Source of the DNA: Candidatus Hydrogenedentota bacterium
GTDB taxonomy: Bacteria > Hydrogenedentota > Hydrogenedentia > Hydrogenedentales > Hydrogenedentaceae
Length of the DNA: 44,324 nucleotides
NCBI GenBank assembly: GCA_026415215.1
Contig: JAOAHN010000090.1
Span: forward strand, 1 to 44,324
Direction of reading: 5' to 3'
The notes under the pieces were generated by a model that did no database searches, had not been told where the DNA came from, and saw only the letters and a program-made list of their open reading frames with translations. A program made the position numbers and the translations under genes. Shown piece after piece: positions 30,607 to 40,040 of the stretch; the stretch's first letter is position 1, and each line of letters opens with the position of its first letter.

Positions 30607-30642
30607 TCTAATCTTAAATAGTTTGTGGATTATAAGATTAGA
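30607..30642 (+). promoter_or_regulatory. Intercistronic hairpin before the pentapeptide gene
   Basis: Perfect 10-bp arms TCTAATCTTA and TAAGATTAGA around a 16-nt loop, followed by GATTATTTTT and then the SD GGAGGG of the next gene. It could be a weak terminator for the DJ-1 gene, an attenuator, or an operator. Confidence 0.5.
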
Positions 30643-30665
30643 GATTATTTTTGGAGGGATAGCAC

Positions 30666-31154
30666 ATGACCGAAATTATATCGGTAAAGTATATTGTGAG
30701 AGAGCCCAGAATGAGAATGAGATTGTTAAGTGAATATTTGTTGCCGGATATGATTCACTTATTAAGCTCGGGAGACTTAGAGGGCGCAAATTTAGAAGGG
30801 ATAAATCTGACTGGAGTATGGTTAAAAGGTATAAATTTGAAGCGAGCAAATCTAAGGGGCGCATGTTTACAATTTGCTATATTGAGCGAAGCTAATTTGG
30901 AAGATGCGAATCTTGAGGAGGCTAACCTTAGTAGGTCAAATTTTATAGGGGCAAATCTCAGCAGGGCAAACATGAGAAAGGCAAATCTTTACTACTCACG
31001 CTTTACAAATGCGAACTTACAATCGGTAAATTTGCAATATGCTAATCTCCAACGAGCTATCCTTAGGTGTGCGGATTTATCAGGAGCAGATATTAGATAT
31101 GCAAATGGAGAGCCAATCGTCGATAGAACTAAAATGGATGGACTCGTAAGGTAG
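30666..31154 (+). CDS. Pentapeptide-repeat protein
   Basis: 162 residues. SD GGAGGGAT precedes the ATG. After a 38-residue N-terminal region, residues about 38-145 are tandem A(N/D)Lxx pentapeptides (LEGANLEGINLTGVWLKGIN, ANLEDANLEEANLSRSNFIG), about 20 repeats that fold as a right-handed beta helix. No signal peptide or membrane segment, so cytoplasmic. Proteins of this form include DNA mimics that protect gyrase, but most have no known role. It is 11 bases upstream of the MBL hydrolase gene and likely co-transcribed with it. Confidence 0.93.
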   Translation: MTEIISVKYIVREPRMRMRLLSEYLLPDMIHLLSSGDLEGANLEGINLTGVWLKGINLKRANLRGACLQFAILSEANLEDANLEEANLSRSNFIGANLSRANMRKANLYYSRFTNANLQSVNLQYANLQRAILRCADLSGADIRYANGEPIVDRTKMDGLVR

Positions 31155-31165
31155 GAATTTTAAAT

Positions 31166-31720
31166 ATGATCGTTTATCAGTTCTGTTCGTCGATAAATGA
31201 GGCAAATCTTTATCTACTTGTAGAGGAGGATAGTAAGGATGCTCTGATAATAGATATGCCTGAATGGTGTGAAGGATTGGATTCCGCTATTAGGGAAAGT
31301 AATGCGAAAGTAAAGGCTATTTTTATTACTCACTCGCACTATGACCATACTTCTGGGCTGAATTATCTCCCTAAAAGTTATGACTCTCTTCAAAAGTATC
31401 CCTCAAAACATTTTTTTGAGAATGAGAATTCGGATAATTTTCTATTGTTGGGTAGATACGAGGGGAAAATAATTTCTGTTCCGGGGCATACTGATGACAG
31501 TGTTGTGTTGTTTTTCCCATCAGCGGGCATATTATTTACGGGAGATGCTCTATTTGCGGGCTCTGTGGGAGGAACTGTTGGAGAAAGAGAGTATAAAAAG
31601 CAACAGAAGGCCATTAAGGAGAAACTACTTGTTCTTCCTGAAGATACAATTATATTTCCTGGTCATGGACCTGTGAGCTCTGTGGGTATAGAGAAAAAAT
31701 ACAATCCATTTTTAATTTAG
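31166..31720 (+). CDS. MBL-fold metallo-hydrolase (glyoxalase II-like)
   Basis: 184 residues. The metal motif is THSHYDHTSG (HxHxDH, first His 56), followed by the third-ligand strand SVPGHTDDSVVLFF, GILFTGDALFAG with the bridging Asp, and the last His in IIFPGHGPVSS. These cover both zinc sites of the glyoxalase II-like group, which hydrolyses thioesters. The C-terminal substrate domain of true glyoxalase II is absent, so the substrate is unknown. AGGA nine bases before the ATG acts as a modest SD. Confidence 0.93.
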   Translation: MIVYQFCSSINEANLYLLVEEDSKDALIIDMPEWCEGLDSAIRESNAKVKAIFITHSHYDHTSGLNYLPKSYDSLQKYPSKHFFENENSDNFLLLGRYEGKIISVPGHTDDSVVLFFPSAGILFTGDALFAGSVGGTVGEREYKKQQKAIKEKLLVLPEDTIIFPGHGPVSSVGIEKKYNPFLI

Positions 31721-31775
31721 TATTAGGAATCTTGAACTTATACCATTAGAGGGGAGTTTAAGAAGATGTAAGAAA

Positions 31776-34733
31776 CTATATCAATTCGAGTTCATCCCAC
31801 CTGACTTGTTCTAAAGCGGACTTTAATTCGCCGAACTCCCGTTTCACTGTTAGAATATCTTCTTCTATACCTTCCAATATACCACTTCTCAAATTGTGTT
31901 CCATTCTCTGCACTATATAAGCAAGTTTCCGTGCCCCGATAGAGGAAACAGCACCAGAGAGAGAGTGGACAAGTCTTAACAATTCATCATAGTTTTCTTG
32001 CTCATGTGCTTTTTCAATTTCTCTTATTCTTCCTGGAATGTGCTGGATAAATACCTTTGCGACTTTTTCAACAGTTTTTATCTTGCCACCGGTTATTTCC
32101 AAAGCTCTCTTTAAATCGAAAATTGGTATGTGGGAAATATCTACTTCATCCGCGGAGGAAGATTTTTCTACTTCTTCTACTGATACCGGTTTTTCCTCGA
32201 GTGTCTTCCTACCTACCCATTTCTCTAAAATCTCTTCAACTTTGTTAGCCTCAATTGGTTTTGGAATGTAGTCGTCCATTCCTGCTGAAATACATCTTTC
32301 TCTATCACCTCTCAATGCATGAGCGGTAAGGGCGATTATTGGGGTATGTGTCCCTGGCTGTTCTAAAAGCCTGATTTCGCGGGCGGCAGAAAAGCCATCA
32401 AGTTGGGGCATTTCACAATCCATAAGAATAATGTCAAATTTCCGTCTTTTAACCCACTCTATAGCCTCATGACCATTCGTGGCGATAGTTATTTCGCATC
32501 CATAACTCTTGAGAATTTCTATTGCGACTTGTTGATTTACAAAATTATCTTCAGCAAGAAGAACCTCTGCTTTAAAGAATTTCTTGGTCTTTTCTTTTTC
32601 ATATTCTCGTTCCTCCATAACAGTATATTTGGTAACTAATGTGGGAGTCTCACCTCTTATATATGCTCCCCATATTGTAGCTAAAGCGTCCATCAACTCA
32701 CTTTGTCTTATTGGTCTTACCAAATAACCAGCAAATCCTAATTCCTGTAACCTATGAGCATCTCCTCTTATCCCAAAAGGCGTAAGTAATACTAAAATAG
32801 TATCCTTTAAATTCTCTTCTTGCTTAATTGTTCTTCCCAAAGACTCGCCTTGGATTCCTGGCATTTGGTCATCTATAAGACAAATCTGATATGGAATGCC
32901 ATTATCAACTGCTTCTCTTAGATATTTTAATGCTTCTGCACTTGACCCTACTGCGTCAGCCTCCATTCCCCATGAGCGAAGTTGCTCCATAAGTACATTT
33001 CGATTAATAGAACTCTGGTCTACTATTAATACCCTTACTCCCCTTAAGTGTTCTTTTGGCTCGATAAATTGAGGGGCATGTTGATCGAGTGGGAGAACAA
33101 ATGAGATGGTGAATTGAGTGCCTTCTCCTTCCTTACTTTGAACAGAGATGGTTCCTCCCATTCTGTCTACAAGAAGCTTGCTTATAGCTAAGCCAAGTCC
33201 CGTTCCGCCATATTGCTTTGCGACAAGCGCATCTGCTTGTTGGTATCTCTCAAATATTTCTTCTAACTTGTGTTGAGGAGCGCCAATACCTGTATCTTCT
33301 ACTGTAATTTGAATAGCCGCTTTATCCTCAGTAATACCCACACATTCAACCGTGAGTAGCACATAGCCCTCGTTTGTAAATTTTATTCCATTGCCTATTA
33401 AATTAGTGAGTATTTGACGAATTCTACCGCTATCACCTATGAACCTCCTTGGACATTCAGGTAAATAGCGTAAGTATAAGCCTAATCCTTTTTCATAAGC
33501 TACGGGAGATAATAGTTCTATTAAATCTTCGCATAAAACATGAAGGTCGAATGGTGCTGGTTCTATCTCTATATGCCCTGCTTCTATTTTTGAATAATCA
33601 AGTATGTCTCCAATAAGTCTTAGGAGAGATTTCCCTGAACGGTATATTGTTTCTACTTGGCGTTTCTGAGTATCTGTAAGATCAGACTTCAATAGTAAAT
33701 CGGACATTCCAAGTATACCTGTCATGGGAGTTCTAATCTCATGGCTGACATTTGCGAGAAAGTCACTCTTAATTTGCGCCCGAAACTCAGCGGTTTCTTT
33801 CTGTTTACGCAGTTCTTCCTCTGCTATCTTTCTCTTTTCTATCTCCTCTTGCAAAAGTTCCGAGGTTCTTCTATGAGCTTCTATTTCATTCCTTAACTCC
33901 TTTGTTCTTAAGCTTAATTTTTCCTCTAATTCATCATACGCTTTTCTCAGATTCTGCTCTTTCTCTTCTATTACTTCCAGCATTTCATTAAATTCATCTG
34001 TAAGCAGACCAAGCTCATTTGTAGCTAACTTCTGGGCACGAATTGAATAGTCTTTTTCTTTAGATATTTTTTGTGCAAGTTTTGATAGATGTTCAATCGG
34101 TCTTGAGATGGCTCTGTGTAAGTAAGTGGAAATAAAGAAAGCAAATATCGAGCTGAGCAGGAGTACGCTAATAACAACTGCTCCAAAGGCAAGTAATCTA
34201 TTTTGAAATATTGTTTGCTCACAAGCAACAAACAATATGGGGATATTTTTAGTATTTTCTATATCTGATGAAAATAAAGACTGCGAGTTGTTAGTCGCAA
34301 TGGGAGTATAAATACATAACATACCCCGTTCTTTATAGATGCCTATTTTTGAGGGCGTTATGGGTAGAAATAATGGGTAGGGTTCTTTTACATATCGAGC
34401 TATTAATTTGCCTTCCTCGTCATACACTCCTGCAAGTATGATTTTTTCATTTGCGCTTAATAACTGAAGTTCTTGTTCTATTAGAGGTTTGGCAAAGTAT
34501 CCTTCTTTCTTTAGTGTAGATAAACTACGGCTTAGTAGTTCTGCTGTTATCTTTAATTCAGAGGTAACCATCTGGTTAATTAATGCCACATCGAAAGTGT
34601 AGAAACTTATGCAAGCTATAAAAAGTGATACTATAGTGGGCAGGAGGGCGAGAACAAAAAGTTGATGAACAATTGGTAATCCTTTATAATAACTCGCAAG
34701 TCTTGACTTTAGTTTCCTGATGCCCGATAACAT
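31776..34733 (-). CDS. Hybrid sensor histidine kinase, BarA-like (HisKA-HATPase-REC-REC-HPt)
   Basis: 985 residues. TM1 (about 24-46), an extracytoplasmic sensor of about 130 residues, TM2 (about 181-203), HAMP (204-256), coiled coil (to 320), HisKA with phospho-His331 ([13 protein letters not shown]), HATPase (about 430-550; [27 protein letters not shown]), receiver 1 (565-690), receiver 2 (722-840; Glu728/Asp729, Asp772, Lys825) and HPt (about 875-970; His923 in LVHSLSGA). Receiver 1 keeps Asp621 but has Gln573 in place of the second acidic residue and Arg673 in place of the conserved Lys, so it is probably not phosphorylated normally. The phosphorelay should run His331, Asp772, His923, then to a regulator not in this window. 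No SD; a palindrome overlaps its likely promoter. Confidence 0.96.
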   Translation of the reverse strand: MLSGIRKLKSRLASYYKGLPIVHQLFVLALLPTIVSLFIACISFYTFDVALINQMVTSELKITAELLSRSLSTLKKEGYFAKPLIEQELQLLSANEKIILAGVYDEEGKLIARYVKEPYPLFLPITPSKIGIYKERGMLCIYTPIATNNSQSLFSSDIENTKNIPILFVACEQTIFQNRLLAFGAVVISVLLLSSIFAFFISTYLHRAISRPIEHLSKLAQKISKEKDYSIRAQKLATNELGLLTDEFNEMLEVIEEKEQNLRKAYDELEEKLSLRTKELRNEIEAHRRTSELLQEEIEKRKIAEEELRKQKETAEFRAQIKSDFLANVSHEIRTPMTGILGMSDLLLKSDLTDTQKRQVETIYRSGKSLLRLIGDILDYSKIEAGHIEIEPAPFDLHVLCEDLIELLSPVAYEKGLGLYLRYLPECPRRFIGDSGRIRQILTNLIGNGIKFTNEGYVLLTVECVGITEDKAAIQITVEDTGIGAPQHKLEEIFERYQQADALVAKQYGGTGLGLAISKLLVDRMGGTISVQSKEGEGTQFTISFVLPLDQHAPQFIEPKEHLRGVRVLIVDQSSINRNVLMEQLRSWGMEADAVGSSAEALKYLREAVDNGIPYQICLIDDQMPGIQGESLGRTIKQEENLKDTILVLLTPFGIRGDAHRLQELGFAGYLVRPIRQSELMDALATIWGAYIRGETPTLVTKYTVMEEREYEKEKTKKFFKAEVLLAEDNFVNQQVAIEILKSYGCEITIATNGHEAIEWVKRRKFDIILMDCEMPQLDGFSAAREIRLLEQPGTHTPIIALTAHALRGDRERCISAGMDDYIPKPIEANKVEEILEKWVGRKTLEEKPVSVEEVEKSSSADEVDISHIPIFDLKRALEITGGKIKTVEKVAKVFIQHIPGRIREIEKAHEQENYDELLRLVHSLSGAVSSIGARKLAYIVQRMEHNLRSGILEGIEEDILTVKREFGELKSALEQVRWDELELI

Positions 34734-34751
34734 TTGTTGTTATTGTGGAAG

Positions 34752-34782
34752 ACTATATCAAATTATTATTGGTTATACCAAT
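34752..34782 (-). promoter_or_regulatory. Likely promoter of the hybrid kinase with a palindromic operator
   Basis: Minus strand: TTGGTA, 18-base spacer, TATAGT (34757-34752), about 20 bases from the ATG. An inverted repeat ATTGGT-TAT-ACCAAT (34768-34782) overlaps the -35, which is a usual site for a repressor. Confidence 0.45.
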
Positions 34783-34933
34783 CATTTTATCAAAATTGGG
34801 AATCAAAGACAAGCAAGAAATTTAGACATTGGTTTTAATTGATTTTTTAAGCAGTAAAACTCAAGAATCGGCAATTTCGGAGATAAATTAATGATTTGTA
34901 ATCCCTAAATTGTAGGTGTAAGGTCTAACCAAT

Positions 34934-34961
34934 TTGTAATATTTTCTTTGAATTGTATAGT
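34934..34961 (+). promoter_or_regulatory. Likely promoter of the secreted glycosidase-like gene
   Basis: TTGTAA at 34934-34939, 16-base spacer, TATAGT at 34956-34961, about 41 bases upstream of the ATG at 35003. Confidence 0.45.
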
Positions 34962-35002
34962 AAAACAAAATAAACAACGGTTGTAGGAGAAAGGAATAGA
35001 AT

Positions 35003-36880
35003 ATGTATATTTCAAGGTGGAGATTGCCAATATTTGTCTTTTTAGTGTGCTTTGGCGTGTATGTTGGATATGCACAGACAGCTCAATTAGGTGCAGATTT
35101 AAAGGGGAAAGGGAATTTAAGACTATCTATTGAGAAGATAGTTTACAGACCTGCTCGTTGGGAATTTGAAAAAGTGAGAGAATATGAAAGTGAAATAGTT
35201 AATAAGGGGGGGGTAATAACTATATTCTATAGAAATACTTCCGATTCACCTCTAAGGATAAAATATTGGAGATGGAATGGGAAAGATAGATCGCACTGGG
35301 TGCTCAATCATTTTGTAGCATGGGATAGATATATCAATCAAATTATAGAACCAAATCAGTTAGGAGTTTTAGAAATAAATGCGATAACAGAAGACTTTGC
35401 GGAAGGGAAGAAATTCCTCCTACAAATGATTGATGAACAGTCTCGTTTATCGGGTAGAATAGAAGGTACTCTTTTTGAGAGTGTTTATCGTATCACTTTC
35501 ATTCGGGTATATCCTGAGATGAAGAAACTTTTGGTGTTCTTCAAAAACTTTTCCGGACATCAGATCAAGTTAGGAAAACTAAGTTTGGAGGGATATGAAA
35601 TATCATCTGCGAAATGGAATAAGAGCATCCTCGATCCCAAGGAAATGGCTATTTGTGAAGTTGAACTCTCATCTTCACTCACACAGGGGGAATGGTTTAT
35701 AGTATCGGTAGGGATAGAAGATAATAAAGGAAATCTGTTAGATAGAATTTATTCACATAGGCGGGCTTTTGTAGATGAATTCCCTATTGGAGTGTGGACT
35801 GGTACTCCTGAAACCTATGAGTCCCTTTATAATCTTCATATAGACACTTTGGTAGAGGGGGATTCGAAAGAAAGCCCATTCTTTAAAGAAATTGCCCCTA
35901 AGTATGGCTTCCGAGCGATGGTGCACACTGGTGTTCCTACTTATGTGGAAAGGGTTAAAGAGTTTTCTGGACACCCCCATGTTGTTTGTTGGATGATACA
36001 AGATGAACCTGATTGGTCTATCCCCTCTAACCTCGTCTTTTCAGCCTATGAGCAACTTGTGAGATACGATAAAACCAAGCCAACATTCATTACTCTTTGT
36101 AGAAACATTAAGTTCTTTGAATATGCTCCGATATGTGATATACCATGTCAAGACCATTACTCTGTTACTGCACCATCAAGTAGTATTTGGCCTAAACCTT
36201 ACGGCACGAGATTGGAGGAGACTGCATATTACACCCGAGATTTAAAGCTTGCGTCAGAACCCAAGCCCATTTGGGTTTGGAGCCAAGCTATAGCAAGCTG
36301 GGGAGAAAGACCCAAACGACCTGTGCCTACCCCAGAAGAGCTTTCAGCACAACTTGTGTTAAATCTTGGTAGAGGAGCGAAAGGAATATTGTGGTTTAAC
36401 CATGAAAAGAAAGTAGCGGAAAGATACCCTGAATTAGAAAGAGAAATGCAGGGATGGGGTAGGGTTATGAGTCTTTTGAAGGACCTGTTCTTAAGCTCTG
36501 AGCCAGTTGATTTTGTAGGAGATGTGGATGATAAAAAAGTGGATGTAGCTCCTCTTGAAGGTATTAACTTTATGATTCTTTGTATTACTAACTTGGATTA
36601 TGAGATTCACCCTGAAGCTTATCCTTTCAAAGAAAAGCAAAACATAAGAATGTCATTGAAAACGCTTCTCCCTATAAAAACAGCTTTTGAAATTGCCCCA
36701 AGTGGATTGAAAGAATTAAATATTTTGACCAAGAAAGAATCTGTAGAAATTAATTTCCCAAAACTCCATTCTGCGTCTGTTGTTTTGCTACATTCTGAAG
36801 ATATTCGCAACTCTTTGATACAAAATTGGAAAGAAATTTTGGAGAAAGAAAAAGTGCATTTATATCCTATTTCAAATTAG
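35003..36880 (+). CDS. Secreted TIM-barrel glycoside hydrolase-like protein (clan GH-A type)
   Basis: 625 residues with SD AGGAGAAAGGA before the ATG. Residues 1-24 are a signal peptide ending near YAQT. Residues about 30-250 are beta-rich, like two Ig-like or jelly-roll modules. The region from FPIGVWTG (about 258) to 490 looks like a TIM barrel: residues 330-338 read CWMIQDEPD, with Glu335 at the place of the clan GH-A acid/base, then CDIPCQDHYSV and KPIWVWSQAIASWG, and GAKGILWFNH. A final beta-sandwich covers about 510-615. The nucleophile cannot be named with certainty. Substrate unknown; probably an extracellular polysaccharide. Its last 14 bases overlap the end of the convergent gene. 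Confidence 0.7.
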   Translation: MYISRWRLPIFVFLVCFGVYVGYAQTAQLGADLKGKGNLRLSIEKIVYRPARWEFEKVREYESEIVNKGGVITIFYRNTSDSPLRIKYWRWNGKDRSHWVLNHFVAWDRYINQIIEPNQLGVLEINAITEDFAEGKKFLLQMIDEQSRLSGRIEGTLFESVYRITFIRVYPEMKKLLVFFKNFSGHQIKLGKLSLEGYEISSAKWNKSILDPKEMAICEVELSSSLTQGEWFIVSVGIEDNKGNLLDRIYSHRRAFVDEFPIGVWTGTPETYESLYNLHIDTLVEGDSKESPFFKEIAPKYGFRAMVHTGVPTYVERVKEFSGHPHVVCWMIQDEPDWSIPSNLVFSAYEQLVRYDKTKPTFITLCRNIKFFEYAPICDIPCQDHYSVTAPSSSIWPKPYGTRLEETAYYTRDLKLASEPKPIWVWSQAIASWGERPKRPVPTPEELSAQLVLNLGRGAKGILWFNHEKKVAERYPELEREMQGWGRVMSLLKDLFLSSEPVDFVGDVDDKKVDVAPLEGINFMILCITNLDYEIHPEAYPFKEKQNIRMSLKTLLPIKTAFEIAPSGLKELNILTKKESVEINFPKLHSASVVLLHSEDIRNSLIQNWKEILEKEKVHLYPISN

Positions 36881-37505
36881 ATTCAGAGGTGTTGTTTGAC
36901 TTGAGGTTAGTCAAAGCATTGAGAAAAGCACTTCTGAACTGAGCACCTAATTTTTCTCCCGAATATCCATCTAATAGACGAACATCAAGTGCATTAGCAG
37001 TCCGGGCATAATAGCATACCCATATAGGTGTGTATACTATTGAATGTATTCGGCTCTGTATACTAAGAGATGCCATCCTTAATTTTCTTTGGCGCATCAT
37101 TAATAGAAAAAACTTATTTTTACTGGTCTCCACTATAGTTTCTTCGTTAACATCCTCAGGTATTCGAATAAGAATATCATAATTTACGGAGTTACTTTCT
37201 TCAGTGTCTTTCATTCTTTCAAATAGAGAGGTGGTCGTGGACCACGGATCAACTGAGATAAAAAGGTGAGCACTATTACTCTCTCCGGATGAAACAAAAT
37301 GAGATACCGCAAATATAGGCCAGCCAACTATTTCATATTTAGGGATTTTGTTTGAGGTATAGTAGTTTCCCACCCCCCTGAACGAATGTAGTCTTTCAAA
37401 TATGTATTTTTTTACCTTGTAGAAAGCTGGAGGTGTAAGATTCTTCCTTGCTTCTTCTAAACTAACTCTGAGTGGAAGGTATAAAACTTTAAATTTACTG
37501 CTCAC
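36867..37505 (-). CDS. Protein of unknown function in the SSS transporter operon
   Basis: 212 residues from a GTG at 37505 that overlaps the end of the previous gene by 11 bases. No signal peptide or membrane segment. It is a mixed alpha/beta protein with a long charged middle part; the C-terminal part TPIWVCYYARTANALDVRLL and GYSGEKLGAQFRSAF (about 158-200) looks like a conserved domain that I cannot name. Tight overlap with the transporter genes suggests a related role, for example in regulation or assembly. Its stop overlaps the convergent glycosidase-like gene by 14 bases. Confidence 0.75.
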   Translation of the reverse strand: MSSKFKVLYLPLRVSLEEARKNLTPPAFYKVKKYIFERLHSFRGVGNYYTSNKIPKYEIVGWPIFAVSHFVSSGESNSAHLFISVDPWSTTTSLFERMKDTEESNSVNYDILIRIPEDVNEETIVETSKNKFFLLMMRQRKLRMASLSIQSRIHSIVYTPIWVCYYARTANALDVRLLDGYSGEKLGAQFRSAFLNALTNLKSNNTSESNLK

Positions 37506-37791
37506 CTTTTATTCTTCTTCTTATCAGCCATCCATAAAATATGGAAGCAGCACCTATAGCTACCATTACGAGTCCTGAAATCAAATTAACGACTGCAGGT
37601 TTGATGCTTCCCCACTCGTAAGCGTAGTAGGTGCCAAATACCACGGGCAATCCGAGTGCTACTATAAAGATACCGAGTGCAAAGTAGAGCTCTGAATCTC
37701 TTCGTGCAAGTTGTATTCCTGTATTCCTCTCGTTGTCTATTCGATGCATCTCTGCTCGTTCTGGTGTAATTTTTTTCGTATCCTCAGACAT
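37495..37791 (-). CDS. Small two-TM membrane protein of the SSS operon
   Basis: 98 residues from ATG at 37791, chosen because GGAGGAG is eight bases upstream; an ATG six codons earlier would contain this SD. A charged N-terminus of about 34 residues precedes two membrane helices (about 35-57 and 66-89) and a basic end RRRIKGEQ. The size and layout resemble the small partner subunits of some SSS transporters (DUF485, DUF4212), but the order is different and no clear motif match is seen. Confidence 0.75.
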   Translation of the reverse strand: MSEDTKKITPERAEMHRIDNERNTGIQLARRDSELYFALGIFIVALGLPVVFGTYYAYEWGSIKPAVVNLISGLVMVAIGAASIFYGWLIRRRIKGEQ

Positions 37792-37817
37792 TGCAAAACT
37801 CCTCCACAATATTTAGA

Positions 37818-38255
37818 TTAGAAGTATAGATAAACTATTACATGTGGGAGCATTGAGAATATTGTCCACCATCTCAAATCAGTCCAAATACTTTCTTTAT
37901 TCCTTCCGAGATTTACATACTCCTTCTTCATACCAAACCAAACCCAAAGCATAGTACCTACAAATAAGCCGAGAGCACAGATTTTTGCCCAAGGTTGATA
38001 AGTCCTCTCTAAGAACTTGCTCATAGGTCTAAAAATGGGTCCTACTATGGGGTCAAAGGTTTTTCCTAACCAATTCAAGAAAGCAAGCCACCCACTTACA
38101 ATCTTGTCTCCCAAATGGAAGAATACCGAGACTTCCGGCTTCGGAATCTCAATTTCTCGTATTTGCGTAGGTGTATTAGCTTCTTGAGAGGAAGCGATGC
38201 CATTTGTAAATATCAAGACAATTATCGTCGCTGGTATTAGATATGCTAATTTCAT
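37818..38255 (-). CDS. Exported membrane protein of the SSS operon
   Basis: 145 residues. Signal peptide of about 24 residues (ends SSQ-A), an extracytoplasmic part (about 25-85) with GPIFRPMSKFLERTYQPW, and two membrane helices (about 88-107 and 123-143). Start ATG overlaps the TAA of the upstream symporter gene (TAATG), so the two are translated together. I do not recognise a family. Confidence 0.75.
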   Translation of the reverse strand: MKLAYLIPATIIVLIFTNGIASSQEANTPTQIREIEIPKPEVSVFFHLGDKIVSGWLAFLNWLGKTFDPIVGPIFRPMSKFLERTYQPWAKICALGLFVGTMLWVWFGMKKEYVNLGRNKESIWTDLRWWTIFSMLPHVIVYLYF

Positions 38256-39823
38256 TATAGCACCCTTTCGGATAAGGCTTTTTGAACTGTTTCGTCATGG
38301 ACTACAGAACCCCAAACTAAACCTCTTATCTTTTCTTCGGATTCAGGCTTTGTAAGTAAACTCACGATAACGGTAACTAAAATGGCGAACACAAATGACC
38401 ACATTGACACAAATAAGAACGGGTCTTCAGCAGGGAATAGATTTGGGACACACCACAAAACGAAACAGAAAAACACTCCTAATACAAGGCCTGCTAATCC
38501 TCCCCATCCTGTTGCCCTTCTCCATAGTATCCCCAAAAGTAGCACTGCCAAGGATGGGCCTTGGAAAAGCGATAAGATTGTTTGAATAAAGTTATATATT
38601 CCGCCAACTCTGGAAATTTGTTCCGCAAATAGTGCGCTTGAAATTATCAGGAATAGAGTAAAGGCTCTACCTACATATAATCCCTGTTTCTCATCCAACG
38701 GTTTTTTACCACTTAAAATCCAGAGTTTGTTAAATATATCAGTGACGAATATTGTAGAGGCTGAGCTGAGTGTTCCAGAGATACTTGACATTAACGCGGC
38801 GAACAGTGCAGCAAACATCAATCCTCTTAATCCGGGTGGTAGCATCATCCTGATCATAGTGGGAATGACTTTATCCTGCTCGTGCAAAATAATGTTTTTT
38901 TCCCGAAGATATACTATTGCACATAGTCCTGGAAGTGCTACCATAAGAGGTATGAAGGATTTCAAAAAGCCAGCCATTAGCATGCCTGCTTTAGCGTCCC
39001 ACTCTGAACGGGCGCCGAGCGTGCGGTGGACAATTGCCTGATTTCCGCTCATATATGCTATGGCTAACACTATACCCAATCCAAATACTATACCCGTCCA
39101 TGGGAATGGGTTTTCAGTGCTATTGGGAAGAAGAATAGTAAAATGATTAGCAAACTCGGGACCATAGGACTCTATTTTGGCTCTCATCACTCCCCAACCA
39201 CCAACTTCCCAAAGGCTCAAGAATAACAAAGCTAACCCCCCTACATACATCACGATGAGCTGGACAACATCAGTCATCACCACTGCAGACAATCCACCTG
39301 CGAAGGTATAGATACCTGTTACTCCTGCCATAACCCAAACTGTATAGATAGGTCTATAGCCGAGGATAGTGTAGACAAGGTCATCAGCGGTGGTCCAGAG
39401 CATTATCATTAATGAAAGCAACATAACTGAAGTCCAAATGAGAGCGTTTATCACCTGGACGCCAGCGTTGTATCTTCTACCTAAAAACTCTGGAATTGTG
39501 AACACCCCGGAACGCCAGAAATATGGAACGAAGATAAACGCAGCAAATACCATAGCAGGCATCGACCCTAACCAATCAAAATTCGCTGCTGAAACTCCAT
39601 AGCGATAGGCATTGCCTGCAACGCCGACAAAATCCAAAGCACCTATGTCACTTACTACAATGGAAAATGCTATAGCCCAGAAAGGTAGGGCTTTCCCAGC
39701 TATAAAGAAGTCACCTGCGTTCTCAATGTATTTACTTGTGAATACACCCAGTATAAAACATCCTACCATGTAAACCCCTATTATTGTGAGATCAATCCAG
39801 TGTAAGGTTACATACTCCGCCAC
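38255..39823 (-). CDS. Sodium:solute symporter (SSS family)
   Basis: 522 residues with about 13 hydrophobic helices. Family features: VGCFILGVFTSKYIENAGDFF at the start, a conserved GALDFVGVAGNAYRYG loop, IYTFAGGLSAVVMTD (helix 5 region), and the RGLMFAALFAALMSSISGTL segment that holds the Na2 site in this family. SD GAAAGGAG precedes the ATG. It heads a four-gene operon with two small membrane proteins and a soluble protein. Sugars, carboxylates or amino acids are usual substrates; the neighbouring glycosidase-like gene and glgX suggest a sugar or uronate, but this is inference. Confidence 0.95.
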   Translation of the reverse strand: MAEYVTLHWIDLTIIGVYMVGCFILGVFTSKYIENAGDFFIAGKALPFWAIAFSIVVSDIGALDFVGVAGNAYRYGVSAANFDWLGSMPAMVFAAFIFVPYFWRSGVFTIPEFLGRRYNAGVQVINALIWTSVMLLSLMIMLWTTADDLVYTILGYRPIYTVWVMAGVTGIYTFAGGLSAVVMTDVVQLIVMYVGGLALLFLSLWEVGGWGVMRAKIESYGPEFANHFTILLPNSTENPFPWTGIVFGLGIVLAIAYMSGNQAIVHRTLGARSEWDAKAGMLMAGFLKSFIPLMVALPGLCAIVYLREKNIILHEQDKVIPTMIRMMLPPGLRGLMFAALFAALMSSISGTLSSASTIFVTDIFNKLWILSGKKPLDEKQGLYVGRAFTLFLIISSALFAEQISRVGGIYNFIQTILSLFQGPSLAVLLLGILWRRATGWGGLAGLVLGVFFCFVLWCVPNLFPAEDPFLFVSMWSFVFAILVTVIVSLLTKPESEEKIRGLVWGSVVHDETVQKALSERVL

Positions 39824-39983
39824 ATTTCTACTCCTTTCTGCTTGGGATTTATCTTTTGACTTCTAATATAATTTTGTTCTATAGAAAGTTTTCAGCTACA
39901 GGAAAATGTATAGAATTGCTATCAGTATACAATATACTAATTTAACATTGTCAAATGATTAAGAAATGTCTTTAGGAGGCTAT

Positions 39984-40034
39984 ATGTGTTTATTGAGATT
40001 TTCTACTGAGATAGTAAATCTTGGATGGGATTGA
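39984..40034 (+). CDS. 16-codon leader ORF upstream of glgX
   Basis: ATG with a strong SD (TTTAGGAGG) encoding MCLLRFSTEIVNLGWD and ending TGA at 40032-40034, six bases before the glgX ATG and in the same frame. glgX itself has only a weak SD. The pair looks like translational coupling by termination-reinitiation. It may be a true leader peptide or a remnant of an older start. Confidence 0.45.
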   Translation: MCLLRFSTEIVNLGWD

Positions 40035-40040
40035 AATGCC

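Noticed and set aside
40032..40034. TGA recoding (reassigned codon or selenocysteine) before glgX
   Set aside because: TGA is a normal stop elsewhere here (for example at the end of pgpH), no SECIS-like hairpin is evident, and GlgX is complete from the ATG at 40041.
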